A DNA stretch of 23,737 nt, from positions 1 through 23,737 of the forward strand of contig JBBDWJ010000193.1 of NCBI GenBank assembly GCA_040902925.1, in the 5' to 3' direction. The position numbers and the translations under genes are program-made. The notes under the pieces are model-generated. The model had not been told where the DNA came from. It was given only the letters and a program-made list of their open reading frames with translations, and searched no databases. This stretch comes from JBBDWJ01 sp040902925 (GTDB lineage Bacteria > Acidobacteriota > Terriglobia > Bryobacterales > UBA6623). This document shows, one piece after another, positions 8,096-16,063 of the stretch (position 1 is the first letter of the stretch; every line of letters begins with the position of its first letter).

Positions 8096-9196
8096 CTAAA
8101 CGCTGCGCGGCCGCAAACCAGCCAATTCCTCGATCCGGTCAGCGGCCAAAGCCGCGGCCCCTGGGCGCGCCAGGGTTCGAGCGGCTTGCTCCATTTCCTC
8201 TAACGTAGCGGGCGAATCCAACAGACGCTCGATTTCCTCCACCATGCGCGGGCCGGTCCAATCGTTATCGAGCACCAGCCGCGCGCCGCCGGCGGCCTGC
8301 ATGGCTTCGGCGTTGCGCACCTGGTGATCGTCGGCCGAAAACGGGTACGGGATCAAAATGGACGCCTTTCCGGCAGCGGCGAGTTCCCCCACCGCGGAAG
8401 CTCCGGATCGGCAGATGACAAGGTCGGCCTCGGCGAATGCGATAGGCATGTCGTCGATAAAAGGCGCGACCTTCGCGTTGGTACGGTACAAAGCGTAGGC
8501 GGACTGAACACCATTATATTCTTTTGGCCCGGTTTGGTGGAGAAACTTCAGCTCATCGAGACGGTTTTGTTGGTTCCAGAACTCGATGGCATCGAGGGCC
8601 GCCCGGTTGAGCCGTTGCGAGCCCTGGCTGCCGCCGGTGATCAGCACCGTGAATGGCGGCCCGTGCGGCTTCGGCGGGATCGCGAAAAACTCCTCGCGCA
8701 CCGGAACGCCGCTGAACTCGCTGCGGCCTTCCCGAAAATACTCTGCGCCGCGCGGAAAGCCCAGCAGCGCCCGCGACACGAAGGGTCCCGCCAAGCGGTG
8801 CGCCAGTCCGGGCTTTGCATTTGGATCGACCACAGCGACGGGAATTTCTCGCATAATCGACGCCACCAGCACCGGCCCTGCCGCGTATCCACCCAGGCTC
8901 AACACGGCCGCCGGCCGCTGCCGGTCGAGCAATGCGCCCGCTTTCCAAAGCGCCTGCGGCAGCGTGACCATGGCCTCCAATCGCCGCCGGATCGACACCC
9001 GATTGAGCGCCCCGGCCGGCAGCAGGTCGAGCGAAAAACCTTCCTTCGGCACCAGGCGGCTTTCGAGCCCGCGCGCCGTGCCGACGAAGCGGCATTCGTG
9101 CCCTCGCCGCCGCAGCTCACGCGCGATTTGCAGCCCCGGGATAACGTGTCCCCCGGTGCCGCCGGCCGCGATCATGAAACTGGCGCGGTTGGTCAC
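8096..9196 (-). CDS. murG: MurG: UDP-GlcNAc:lipid I N-acetylglucosaminyltransferase
   Basis: MurG is the GT28 glycosyltransferase on the inner membrane face that converts lipid I to lipid II. The 366-residue protein carries the N-terminal glycine loop AAGGTGGHVIPG (10-21) that binds the lipid substrate. It also has the second G-loop ITGGSQGSQRLN, and a UDP-GlcNAc site in the C-terminal half with CRSGASAVGELAAAGKASILIPYPF; all are hallmark MurG elements. The chosen start is GTG at 9196 because GAGG lies upstream. An in-frame ATG at 9175 would shorten it by seven residues but lacks a visible ribosome-binding site. It lies 76 bp after ftsW and 3 bp before murC. Confidence 0.97.
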   Translation of the reverse strand: MTNRASFMIAAGGTGGHVIPGLQIARELRRRGHECRFVGTARGLESRLVPKEGFSLDLLPAGALNRVSIRRRLEAMVTLPQALWKAGALLDRQRPAAVLSLGGYAAGPVLVASIMREIPVAVVDPNAKPGLAHRLAGPFVSRALLGFPRGAEYFREGRSEFSGVPVREEFFAIPPKPHGPPFTVLITGGSQGSQRLNRAALDAIEFWNQQNRLDELKFLHQTGPKEYNGVQSAYALYRTNAKVAPFIDDMPIAFAEADLVICRSGASAVGELAAAGKASILIPYPFSADDHQVRNAEAMQAAGGARLVLDNDWTGPRMVEEIERLLDSPATLEEMEQAARTLARPGAAALAADRIEELAGLRPRSV

Positions 9197-9272
9197 ATTC
9201 TCAGCCTCGCACGCAGCGTGCTACGCCTTTGGACACTGCAACTTTAGACACCGCGCGTTTCGACATTGCGTT

Positions 9273-10352
9273 CTAGGTGCGGTGCTGGCTGACATTCAAC
9301 AGCACTCCCGTCGCCGCCAACGCCGTCACCATGGCCGTTCCGCCGTAGCTGATAAACGGCAGCGGCATACCTTTCGTTGGCAGCAGGGCGAGCACCACGC
9401 CCAGGTTCATCATGGCCTGGCAGGCGATCATGGCCGTCAGCCCGCCGGCGAGGTAGCAGCCAAAACGGTCGGGCGCGCGCGCCGCCGTCGCCATGCCGCG
9501 CCAAAGAATCACGCCGAACGCCAGCACGATGAGGAAGCCGCCGACCAGTCCGGCTTCTTCGCAAATCACCGCGAAGATGAAATCGGTGTGCGCTTCGGGC
9601 AGGAAGCTCATCTTCTGGCGGCTCTGCATCAGCCCCTGGCCGAACAGGCCCCCGGTGCCGATGGCGATTTTTGCCTGGATGATCTGGAAGCCGGCTCCGA
9701 GCGGGTCCGACTCCGGGTTCCAAAAGATGAAGAAGCGCTCCACGCGGTAGTCCTCGATCCAGATCCCCAGCGCCAGCAGCGGCACGCCGACCGCGATGGC
9801 TCCGAGGAAGTAATGCGCCTTGAGTCCGGCGAACCAGAAGATGACGCAGGCCAGCACCACAAGCGAGAATGCCGAGCCCAGGTCGCGGCCCGCCAGCACC
9901 AGCAGGCACAACGCTCCGGCGATCAGGCCCGCGCCGGCCAGAGTCCGGAAGTCGTTCAGGCGGTCGCTGCGTTTCTCCAGGTAAGCGGCCAGGAACACGA
10001 TCAGCGCCAGCTTGGCCAGCTCCGACGGCTGGATCGAGAACAAGTCCGCGACGTTGAGGAAGCGGTGCGTATTGGCGGTCTCTCCTACCACCAAAACGAC
10101 AGTCAACAGCACGATGGCCGTTCCCAGGATTGCGAAAACCGTGCGCTGGCGGCGCAGTTGCTGGTAGTCAAAGTACATCAGCCAGCGCATCGCGATCAGG
10201 CCGGCCGTGATGGCGGCCATCTGCTTGATCACGTAGCGCAGCGAGACCATCGGGCCGCCGGCGGTGGCGCTAAAGACCATGATGATTCCGAAGAACGTCA
10301 GCGCCAGCACGGTGCCGCAAAGGGTGCGATCGTATTGCAGAGTTCTTGGCAT
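9273..10352 (-). CDS. ftsW: FtsW, SEDS-family septal peptidoglycan glycosyltransferase
   Basis: FtsW is a polytopic membrane enzyme that polymerises lipid II at the septum in complex with FtsI. The 359-residue protein has the usual run of about ten hydrophobic segments and the SEDS motifs: QPSELAKLALI (109-119), the extracellular loop LPEAHTDFIFAVICEE (251-266), and LPFISYGGTA (331-340) near the end. Asp257 matches the catalytic aspartate known in RodA/FtsW. An FtsW rather than RodA identity rests on its place between murD and murG. The start has AAGGA eight bases upstream. The gap from murD is 48 bp. Confidence 0.95.
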   Translation of the reverse strand: MPRTLQYDRTLCGTVLALTFFGIIMVFSATAGGPMVSLRYVIKQMAAITAGLIAMRWLMYFDYQQLRRQRTVFAILGTAIVLLTVVLVVGETANTHRFLNVADLFSIQPSELAKLALIVFLAAYLEKRSDRLNDFRTLAGAGLIAGALCLLVLAGRDLGSAFSLVVLACVIFWFAGLKAHYFLGAIAVGVPLLALGIWIEDYRVERFFIFWNPESDPLGAGFQIIQAKIAIGTGGLFGQGLMQSRQKMSFLPEAHTDFIFAVICEEAGLVGGFLIVLAFGVILWRGMATAARAPDRFGCYLAGGLTAMIACQAMMNLGVVLALLPTKGMPLPFISYGGTAMVTALAATGVLLNVSQHRT

Positions 10353-10400
10353 TGCTTCGTTCCTTCCGAGCCGCTTTCCAGCCGATTCTCAAACCCGGCG

Positions 10401-11735
10401 CTAGTCCAGCGCGTGAACCAGTTCCTTAAAGACGCGTCCGCGATGGCCATAATTCTGAAACTGGTCGAAGCTGGCGCAGGCTGGAGCGAGCAAAACGGTA
10501 TCGCCGGGCCGCGCCTGCCGCCGCGCTTGCGTGATCGCTTGCTCGATCGTGCCCGCTTGCTGGATCTCAACCCAGCCGTCGAGCTGTGTGGCGATCTTGT
10601 CGGCCGCGGCGCCGATCAACAGCACGCCGTGCGCCCGCTGCTTCAGCGGCTCGCGCAGCTCGTAGTAATCGACACCTTTATCCGAGCCGCCCAGAATCGC
10701 CCACAGCCCGCCGTCGAACGCCTCGATGGCCTTTACGGTCGCATCGACATTGGTTGCTTTCGAGTCGTTGTAGTACGCGACTCCGTCGAGCGTGCGCACG
10801 TATTCCAAACGGTGTTCGACGGCTTTGAAGTTTGACAGCGCCGGCCCGATCGCTTCGAGCGGCACTCCGGCGAGCGCGCTCGCCGCCACCGCCGCGAGGG
10901 CGTTTTCGAGATTGTGCGCTCCGCGAATCGGTAGGCTCACCGGGGCGACGGGCGTTCCGTTGAACACGATCCACTCGTCTTTCACCCAGGCGCCTTTGTC
11001 CAACGCTCGCGTGCGGCTGAACCAGCAGACCTTGCTTCGCACTTGCGAGGCGAGGTCGCGGCAGCCGGCATCGTCGGCGTTGAGCACGGCATGGTCCTGG
11101 GCCGTTTGCGCCAGAAAAATCCGCGCCTTGGCTTGTGAATAGGCGGCAAGGGTTTTGTGGCGGTCCAGGTGGTCGGGGGTGATGTTGAGAAGCAGCGCGA
11201 TCTCGCAGCGGAAGCGGCTCATCGCTTCGAGCTGAAAACTCGACAGCTCGAGAACGTTCCAGGTGTCGTCGGCCGATTCGTTGACGATGGAAAGCACCGG
11301 CGTACCGATATTGCCGGCGACGCGCACCTTCCAGCCCGCCGAGCGCAGGATGTGCCCGATCAACGATGTCGTTGTTGTTTTGCCGTTGGTGCCGGTGACC
11401 CCGATGACACGGCCGTGGAGCAGAGGAGCCGCCACTTCCAACTCGCCGAGAATTTCCACGCCCGAGCGGCGCGCGGCCTCGATCGGCGCGAGGTCCCAGG
11501 CAACGCCAGGGGAAGGAACAATGGCATCCTGCGCGAGAAATAGTTCGTCGGAGTGACCGCCGAGGTGCAGCGTGACGCCGAGGTCGCGCAACTCGCCGGC
11601 AGCCGCGCCGAGTTTTTCTTCCGGCTGGTTGTCGGTCGCCGCGACGAGGGCTCCGCGCGCTGTGAGAAAACGAGCGGCGGCCCGGCCGGACTCGCCGAGC
11701 CCCACTACCAGCACGCGTTTGCCTTCGAAGGTCAT
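10401..11735 (-). CDS. murD: UDP-N-acetylmuramoylalanine--D-glutamate ligase MurD
   Basis: MurD adds D-glutamate to UDP-MurNAc-L-alanine in the cytoplasm. The 444-residue protein opens with a Rossmann motif VVGLGESGRAAARF (10-23) and has the Mur ligase P-loop GVTGTNGKTTTTS (112-124, Lys119). It also has NITPDHLDRH in the central domain and a C-terminal domain with GGSDKGVDY and LAPACASFDQF, which is diagnostic for MurD. The ATG at 11735 has no recognisable ribosome-binding sequence. The bases just upstream are an octamer repeat array (GATCAAC units), so initiation may depend on coupling or on RNA structure. This gene follows the widest gap in the cluster. Confidence 0.96.
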   Translation of the reverse strand: MTFEGKRVLVVGLGESGRAAARFLTARGALVAATDNQPEEKLGAAAGELRDLGVTLHLGGHSDELFLAQDAIVPSPGVAWDLAPIEAARRSGVEILGELEVAAPLLHGRVIGVTGTNGKTTTTSLIGHILRSAGWKVRVAGNIGTPVLSIVNESADDTWNVLELSSFQLEAMSRFRCEIALLLNITPDHLDRHKTLAAYSQAKARIFLAQTAQDHAVLNADDAGCRDLASQVRSKVCWFSRTRALDKGAWVKDEWIVFNGTPVAPVSLPIRGAHNLENALAAVAASALAGVPLEAIGPALSNFKAVEHRLEYVRTLDGVAYYNDSKATNVDATVKAIEAFDGGLWAILGGSDKGVDYYELREPLKQRAHGVLLIGAAADKIATQLDGWVEIQQAGTIEQAITQARRQARPGDTVLLAPACASFDQFQNYGHRGRVFKELVHALD

Positions 11736-11887
11736 ATGCCGTTGATCGGTTGATCCGTTGATCGGTTGATCCGTTGTTTGTGAGTCGTTGGCTGTTCGGC
11801 CATCGGCAAACCGCCGGTGCGTTTTCGTCGCAGCGTTGTTCTATTGATTCGTTGCGGCGTGGTTCGTGGTCGGCTTTGTCGATTCAT
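11732..11887 (-). CDS. Possible 51-residue leader ORF overlapping murD start (doubtful)
   Basis: An ATG at 11887, nine bases after AGGA, opens a 51-codon frame rich in Arg, Thr and Gln. Its TGA overlaps the murD ATG as ATGA, the arrangement used for translational coupling. Against it, the codons are heavy in CGA while the neighbours prefer CGC, the last third is simply translated octamer repeat, and the protein resembles nothing I know. It is listed as a candidate leader because murD lacks its own ribosome-binding site. Confidence 0.2.
   Translation of the reverse strand: MNRQSRPRTTPQRINRTTLRRKRTGGLPMAEQPTTHKQRINRSTDQPINGI
11741..11776. repeat. Octamer tandem repeat, 4.5 copies, abutting murD start
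   Basis: Four copies of GTTGATC(G/C) run from 11741 to 11772 with a half copy to 11776; the last base alternates G, C, G, C. The array ends five bases from the murD start codon and replaces its ribosome-binding region. It is inverted relative to the array at 11963-12010. Confidence 0.9.
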
Positions 11888-11962
11888 TACGGTTATTCCT
11901 GTCCGTCCCGGTTCGCGTCGTCTTTCGCAGCGGTCTCGATATCAGCCTCGCCACCGTTTTTT

Positions 11963-12010
11963 CGGATCAACCGATCAACCGATCAACCGATCAACCGATC
12001 AACCGATCAA
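11963..12010. repeat. Octamer tandem repeat, 6 copies, abutting mraY stop
   Basis: There are six consecutive octamers: one CGGATCAA (11963-11970) and five perfect CCGATCAA (11971-12010). The array begins two bases after the mraY stop codon. It is the reverse complement of the array near murD, so the mraY-murD transcript could fold with the two arrays paired over about 36 bases around a loop of about 186 bases. The 277-bp gap itself shows no convincing promoter or conserved gene. Confidence 0.92.
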
Positions 12011-12012
12011 CG

Positions 12013-13146
12013 TCACCGCAGCTTCAACGTACTCAACGCTAGCAGCGCCCACACCAGGCCGGCGATCCAAAACCTTGCGATGATTTTTGACTCCGGCCAG
12101 CCTAACGCCTCGAAATGGTGGTGCAGCGGCGCCATCTTGAATACCCGTTTGCCACGCAGCTTGTAGCTGGCGACCTGAATGATTACCGACAGTGCTTCGG
12201 CGACGAACACGCCGCCTACGAACAGCAGCAGAATCTCCTGCTTCACCAGAATGGCGATCGTGCCCATCGCTCCGCCGAGCGCGAGCGAGCCGACGTCGCC
12301 CATGAAAATCTCCGCCGGGTGAGCGTTGTACCACAGAAACGCCAGGCTTGCGCCGACCAGCGAGCCGCAGAACACGGTCAACTCCGCCGCCTGCGGTACT
12401 CGCGCGATATCCAGATAGACTGCGATCTCGCGGTGGCCGGCGACGTAGGCCAGCACGGTCAGCGCGCCCCCGCAAATGATCGTCAGCCCGATGGCGAGAC
12501 CGTCCAGGCCATCCGTTAGATTCACCGCGTTCGAAGAACCGACCAGAACGAAGAACAAGAAGGCAAAAAAGAAGATGAACGCCAACGGGTAGGTCCATGG
12601 ACTGCCGAGCAGGCCATGAATGATCAAGCTCGGGCGAACACTCTTGATGAATGGCAGGACAAGATCGGGGTCGTAGACTCCGCGCGTGTAAAGCCAAACC
12701 AGCACCGAGCAAATCAGCAGCGTCATGACAAGCTGCGCCAGCATCTTCTTGCGTGCGGTCAGGCCGAGGTTTTGGCCGTTGCGGATCTTGGCCGAATCGT
12801 CGGAGAAGCCGATGGCGCCGAAGCCGATCAGGGCGAACAGCGCGATCCAGATGTAGACGTTGCTGAGGTTCGCCCACAGCAGCGTCGGAACGACGATCGA
12901 GACGTTGATGAGCAGCCCGCCCATGGTGGGCGTGCCGGCTTTGACGTGATGCGATTTCGGGCCCTCTTCGCGAATGTGCTGCCCGATCTGGGAAGTCTGC
13001 AGCCTACGGATCAGCCAGGGGCCGAGCAGCAAGCCCAACCCCAGCGCGGTCAGGCTGGCGAAGGCGGTGCGCACGGTGATGTAGCTGAACACGCGCAGCG
13101 GGCTGGCGTAGGCGAACAGTTGCTCGTAGAGCAGGTGATAGAGCAT
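12013..13146 (-). CDS. mraY: Phospho-MurNAc-pentapeptide transferase MraY
   Basis: MraY transfers phospho-MurNAc-pentapeptide to undecaprenyl phosphate in the inner membrane, giving lipid I. The 377-residue polytopic protein carries all hallmark motifs: PTMGG (73-77), the Asp116-Asp117 pair in GFSDDSAK, NAVNLTDGLDGLA (206-218), FMGDVGSLALGG with Asp284, and the PLHHHFE loop (340-346). Length is normal. The ATG is 2 bp after the murF stop, so the genes are coupled. Downstream, an octamer repeat array begins two bases after the stop, followed by the 277-bp gap before murD. Confidence 0.97.
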   Translation of the reverse strand: MLYHLLYEQLFAYASPLRVFSYITVRTAFASLTALGLGLLLGPWLIRRLQTSQIGQHIREEGPKSHHVKAGTPTMGGLLINVSIVVPTLLWANLSNVYIWIALFALIGFGAIGFSDDSAKIRNGQNLGLTARKKMLAQLVMTLLICSVLVWLYTRGVYDPDLVLPFIKSVRPSLIIHGLLGSPWTYPLAFIFFFAFLFFVLVGSSNAVNLTDGLDGLAIGLTIICGGALTVLAYVAGHREIAVYLDIARVPQAAELTVFCGSLVGASLAFLWYNAHPAEIFMGDVGSLALGGAMGTIAILVKQEILLLFVGGVFVAEALSVIIQVASYKLRGKRVFKMAPLHHHFEALGWPESKIIARFWIAGLVWALLALSTLKLR

Positions 13147-13148
13147 CC

Positions 13149-14546
13149 CTAACCGACCACTTTCTCGACCGCGCGTTCCAGACCCACCGCCCGCGATGCT
13201 TTGAACAGCACTGCGTCGCCGGCTTTGAGGTAATTCGACAGGAACTCGCCGGCAGCCTCGGCGTCGTCAAAGAAATGAGCCGCCGCCGCGCTCAAACCCG
13301 CGGCCCGCGCCCCGGCGACGATCTCCTTGGCGTTTCCTTGAACGCCCACCAGGACGTCCGCGGCCGCGGCGGCAGCCTCGCCGGCCCGGCGGTGCAGGGC
13401 AGGGGACGACTCCCCCAACTCGCGCATTTCGCCCAGCACGGCGATCCGCCGCTGCGCCGGCGTCTGCCGCAACACATCCAGCATCGCCGCGACGGCGGCC
13501 GGGTTGGCGTTATAGCAATCGTTCAAAATCTTCACGCCCCGCACTTCGACAAACTCGCCGCGCATGCGAAACGCTTTCAGCCCGGCCACGCGCTCCACTA
13601 GTTCTGGCGGCTGGATGTCAAAAACCGCTGCTACGGCTATGGCCGCGGCGACGTTGCTGACGTTGTGACGCCCGGGCAGCGGGCTCGCAAAGGCCGTTTC
13701 TTTCTCGCCTCCAGGCGTCTTCCAACGCAGCCGAAAACGCATGCCCTCGGAACCGGCCGACTCGATTTCCACGGCCTGGAAGTCGGCGTCCTGTTCCACC
13801 GCGAACGTCACCGAGCGCCCGTCGTGAATTTCGGCGAAGCGGCGCACTCGCTCGTCGGAGGCATTCAGCACCGCCACGCCATCGGGGCCGAGGCTTTCGA
13901 CCAGTTCCCGCTTGGCGAGCGCGATTTCATCGACCGAATCGAAGTATTCGAGGTGCGCGGCGTTCACGTTGGTGACGACGCCAACCGTGGGTTGCGCGAT
14001 CGCGGCCAGCCTGCGGATTTCGCCGCGATGATTCATTCCCATTTCGAGCACGCCGATTTCGGCTTCGTCGTCGATCCGCAACAGCGACAGCGGCAGCCCG
14101 AACTCGTTGTTCAGGTTGCCTTCGCTTTTGGCAACGCGGTAACGCGTCTGGAGCAGCGCGCTGACTGCTTCCTTGGTCGTCGTCTTGCCGTTGCTGCCCG
14201 TAATGCCGACGACCGGCTTGCCCCAGCGCTGCCGCGCGCCAGCCGCCAGCCCTCGCAGGGCTTCGGCCGGGTCGCCTACTCCGATGACCCGATCGACTGT
14301 ACCGCCCGCGGCTTGCCGCGCCCGCCGCCAGTCGTGAGCGGCCACCGCGCCGGCTGCGCCTCGTTCGAGCGCGGCCTCGATATAGTCGTGGCCGTCGTGG
14401 AGCGGCCCGCGAATTGCGAAAAACAGATCACCCGCCGCGACTGTACGCGAGTCAATCGAGTAGCCCGTAACAAGCGTTCCACCTGCCGCCTTGTCCGCGG
14501 CCGACGCCGCCAGCAGCTCTTCGATTTCGCGAAAGCTCAGCCTCAC
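13149..14546 (-). CDS. murF: UDP-MurNAc-tripeptide--D-alanyl-D-alanine ligase MurF
   Basis: MurF adds the D-Ala-D-Ala dipeptide, completing the soluble pentapeptide precursor. The 465-residue sequence has the N-terminal uridine-binding domain with SIDSRTVAAGDLFFAI (30-45). The P-loop GITGSNGKTTTKE follows (114-126, Lys121), then GMNHRGEI and TNVNAAHLEYF in the central domain. NDCYNANPAA in the C-terminal domain is diagnostic of MurF. The start is GTG at 14546, whose last bases form the murE TGA stop (GTGA overlap), indicating translational coupling. D-Ala-D-Ala ligase (ddl) is not in the window. Confidence 0.97.
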   Translation of the reverse strand: MRLSFREIEELLAASAADKAAGGTLVTGYSIDSRTVAAGDLFFAIRGPLHDGHDYIEAALERGAAGAVAAHDWRRARQAAGGTVDRVIGVGDPAEALRGLAAGARQRWGKPVVGITGSNGKTTTKEAVSALLQTRYRVAKSEGNLNNEFGLPLSLLRIDDEAEIGVLEMGMNHRGEIRRLAAIAQPTVGVVTNVNAAHLEYFDSVDEIALAKRELVESLGPDGVAVLNASDERVRRFAEIHDGRSVTFAVEQDADFQAVEIESAGSEGMRFRLRWKTPGGEKETAFASPLPGRHNVSNVAAAIAVAAVFDIQPPELVERVAGLKAFRMRGEFVEVRGVKILNDCYNANPAAVAAMLDVLRQTPAQRRIAVLGEMRELGESSPALHRRAGEAAAAAADVLVGVQGNAKEIVAGARAAGLSAAAAHFFDDAEAAGEFLSNYLKAGDAVLFKASRAVGLERAVEKVVG

Positions 14547-16063
14547 GAACCTTGCGCGCTCCCGGGCTCCGTGTTCGGATCCGCCGCCTTGCCGTATCCC
14601 AATTCACGCAGCACCTTGCGGGCCACTTCGCGATCGTCAAACGGAATCGAGGTGTCGCCGATGCGCTGATAGGTTTCGTGGCCCTTGCCGGCGATCAAGA
14701 CAATATCGCCGCGCCGCGCTTCCACGAGGATTTTTCGAATAGCTTGCGCCCGGTCGGGCTCGGTGTCGAACCGTGCGTCGACGCGCTGCAGGCCGACGCG
14801 AATGTCGTTGATGATCAGCAGCGGGTCTTCACTCCGCGGGTTATCCGATGTAAGAATTACGTGATCGCTCAAACGGCCAGCAATTTCTCCCATCAACGGA
14901 CGCTTGGTGCGATCGCGGTCGCCGCCGCACCCAAAAACGGTCAAAATTCTTCCGGCGGGTTTGGATTTCGTCAGCAACTGGCGCGCGGAGTCGATCAGGT
15001 TTTCGAGGGCGTCGTCGGTGTGGGCGTAGTCGACGATCACGAGGAAGCGCTGCCCCTCCTCGACCGGCTCGAACCGCCCCGGCACCGGCTGGCAGGCTGC
15101 GATTCCCTGGCGAACTCCCTCCAGGTCGATACCCAAAGAGAGTCCGGCCGCCGCGGCCAGCAGGTTGTGGACGTTGAACGAACCCTTCAGGCGCGAGTCG
15201 ATCGTGGTATTTCCCGACGGTGTCTTTAGGCGGAATTGAATGCCTGAAAAATCGACTTGCACGTTCTCGGCGCGAATCGTGGCCTCGGGGTGCGAGCCGT
15301 AGAGCAGCGGCTCGAATCCCTGCAAAGCCGCGAAATCCTTGCCGGCCTGGTCGTCCATGTTGATCACGCCGAACCGCGGCGGCGCCCCGCCGGCTCCTTG
15401 AAACAGCCGTTGCTTGGCACGGGCGTAGCTCTGCATGTCGCCGTGGAAGTCCAGATGATCGCGCGTCAGGTTGGTGAACACCGCGGTGTGAAAATCCATT
15501 CCAAAAACCCGGCGCAACTCGAGCGCGTGGGAAGAGACTTCGAGCGTCGCGTGAGTACCGCCTTGCCGCTCCAGCTCCACCAGAAACCTCACCAGATCGA
15601 GCGACTCGGGCGTCGTATTGACCGCCGCATAGCGCTTGGCGCCGATTTTGTGCTCGATGGTCCCCAGCCTCGCCGACACCACCCCGGCCGTTTCGAGAAT
15701 CGAGTCGATCACGTAGACGGTTGTCGTCTTGCCGTTCGTGCCGGTGACGCCGGTGAGCTTCAACCGCCGGTCGGGCCGTTCATAAAAGCGCAACGCCGCG
15801 GCAGCCAATGCTTCGCGGCCATGCTCGACGCATACCCAGACGTCTTCGCGGCCCGCGGGCGCGGCACGTTCACTGACTATCGCCGACGCGCCAGCCGCCA
15901 AAGCCCGATCGATGAAGTCGTGGCCATCGGCGTGTTCTCCGGGAAAGGCGAAAAACACCTCGCCGGGGCCAATTTTGCGCGAGTCGTATTGCAGGCCCGC
16001 TACTTCGCGGTCGGGAATCGGCCCCCGAACCTTTTCGTTGCTCAGGAGCTGAGCAAGCTTCAT
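14543..16063 (-). CDS. murE: UDP-MurNAc-L-Ala-D-Glu--meso-diaminopimelate ligase MurE
   Basis: MurE adds the third stem-peptide residue. The 506-residue protein has the family P-loop GVTGTNGKTTT (105-115, Lys112), TTPESLDL and LEVSSHALELRR in the substrate region, and DYAHTDDAL at the start of the C-terminal domain. The specificity motif DNPR (407-410) is the one found in meso-diaminopimelate-adding enzymes rather than lysine-adding ones, so the peptidoglycan is of the DAP type. The frame is open about 300 codons further upstream through ftsI. The ATG at 16063 is chosen because MKLAQLL matches MurE N-termini and because it overlaps the ftsI stop as ATGA. The murE stop in turn overlaps the murF start. 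Confidence 0.96.
   Translation of the reverse strand: MKLAQLLSNEKVRGPIPDREVAGLQYDSRKIGPGEVFFAFPGEHADGHDFIDRALAAGASAIVSERAAPAGREDVWVCVEHGREALAAAALRFYERPDRRLKLTGVTGTNGKTTTVYVIDSILETAGVVSARLGTIEHKIGAKRYAAVNTTPESLDLVRFLVELERQGGTHATLEVSSHALELRRVFGMDFHTAVFTNLTRDHLDFHGDMQSYARAKQRLFQGAGGAPPRFGVINMDDQAGKDFAALQGFEPLLYGSHPEATIRAENVQVDFSGIQFRLKTPSGNTTIDSRLKGSFNVHNLLAAAAGLSLGIDLEGVRQGIAACQPVPGRFEPVEEGQRFLVIVDYAHTDDALENLIDSARQLLTKSKPAGRILTVFGCGGDRDRTKRPLMGEIAGRLSDHVILTSDNPRSEDPLLIINDIRVGLQRVDARFDTEPDRAQAIRKILVEARRGDIVLIAGKGHETYQRIGDTSIPFDDREVARKVLRELGYGKAADPNTEPGSAQGS

Noticed and set aside
8586..10835. A 749-codon plus-strand frame across murG, ftsW and murD
   Set aside because: It is low-complexity Arg/Gln/His-rich sequence with no recognisable domain, antisense to three well-identified genes.
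11741..12010. Possible CRISPR array or insertion-sequence ends
   Set aside because: The units are contiguous 8-bp repeats without spacers, and no transposase or target duplication is present.
11774..12166. Plus-strand frame across the mraY-murD gap with repeated STDQPINR
   Set aside because: The peptide repeat is only the octamer array translated in frame. The rest is antisense to mraY and has no support.
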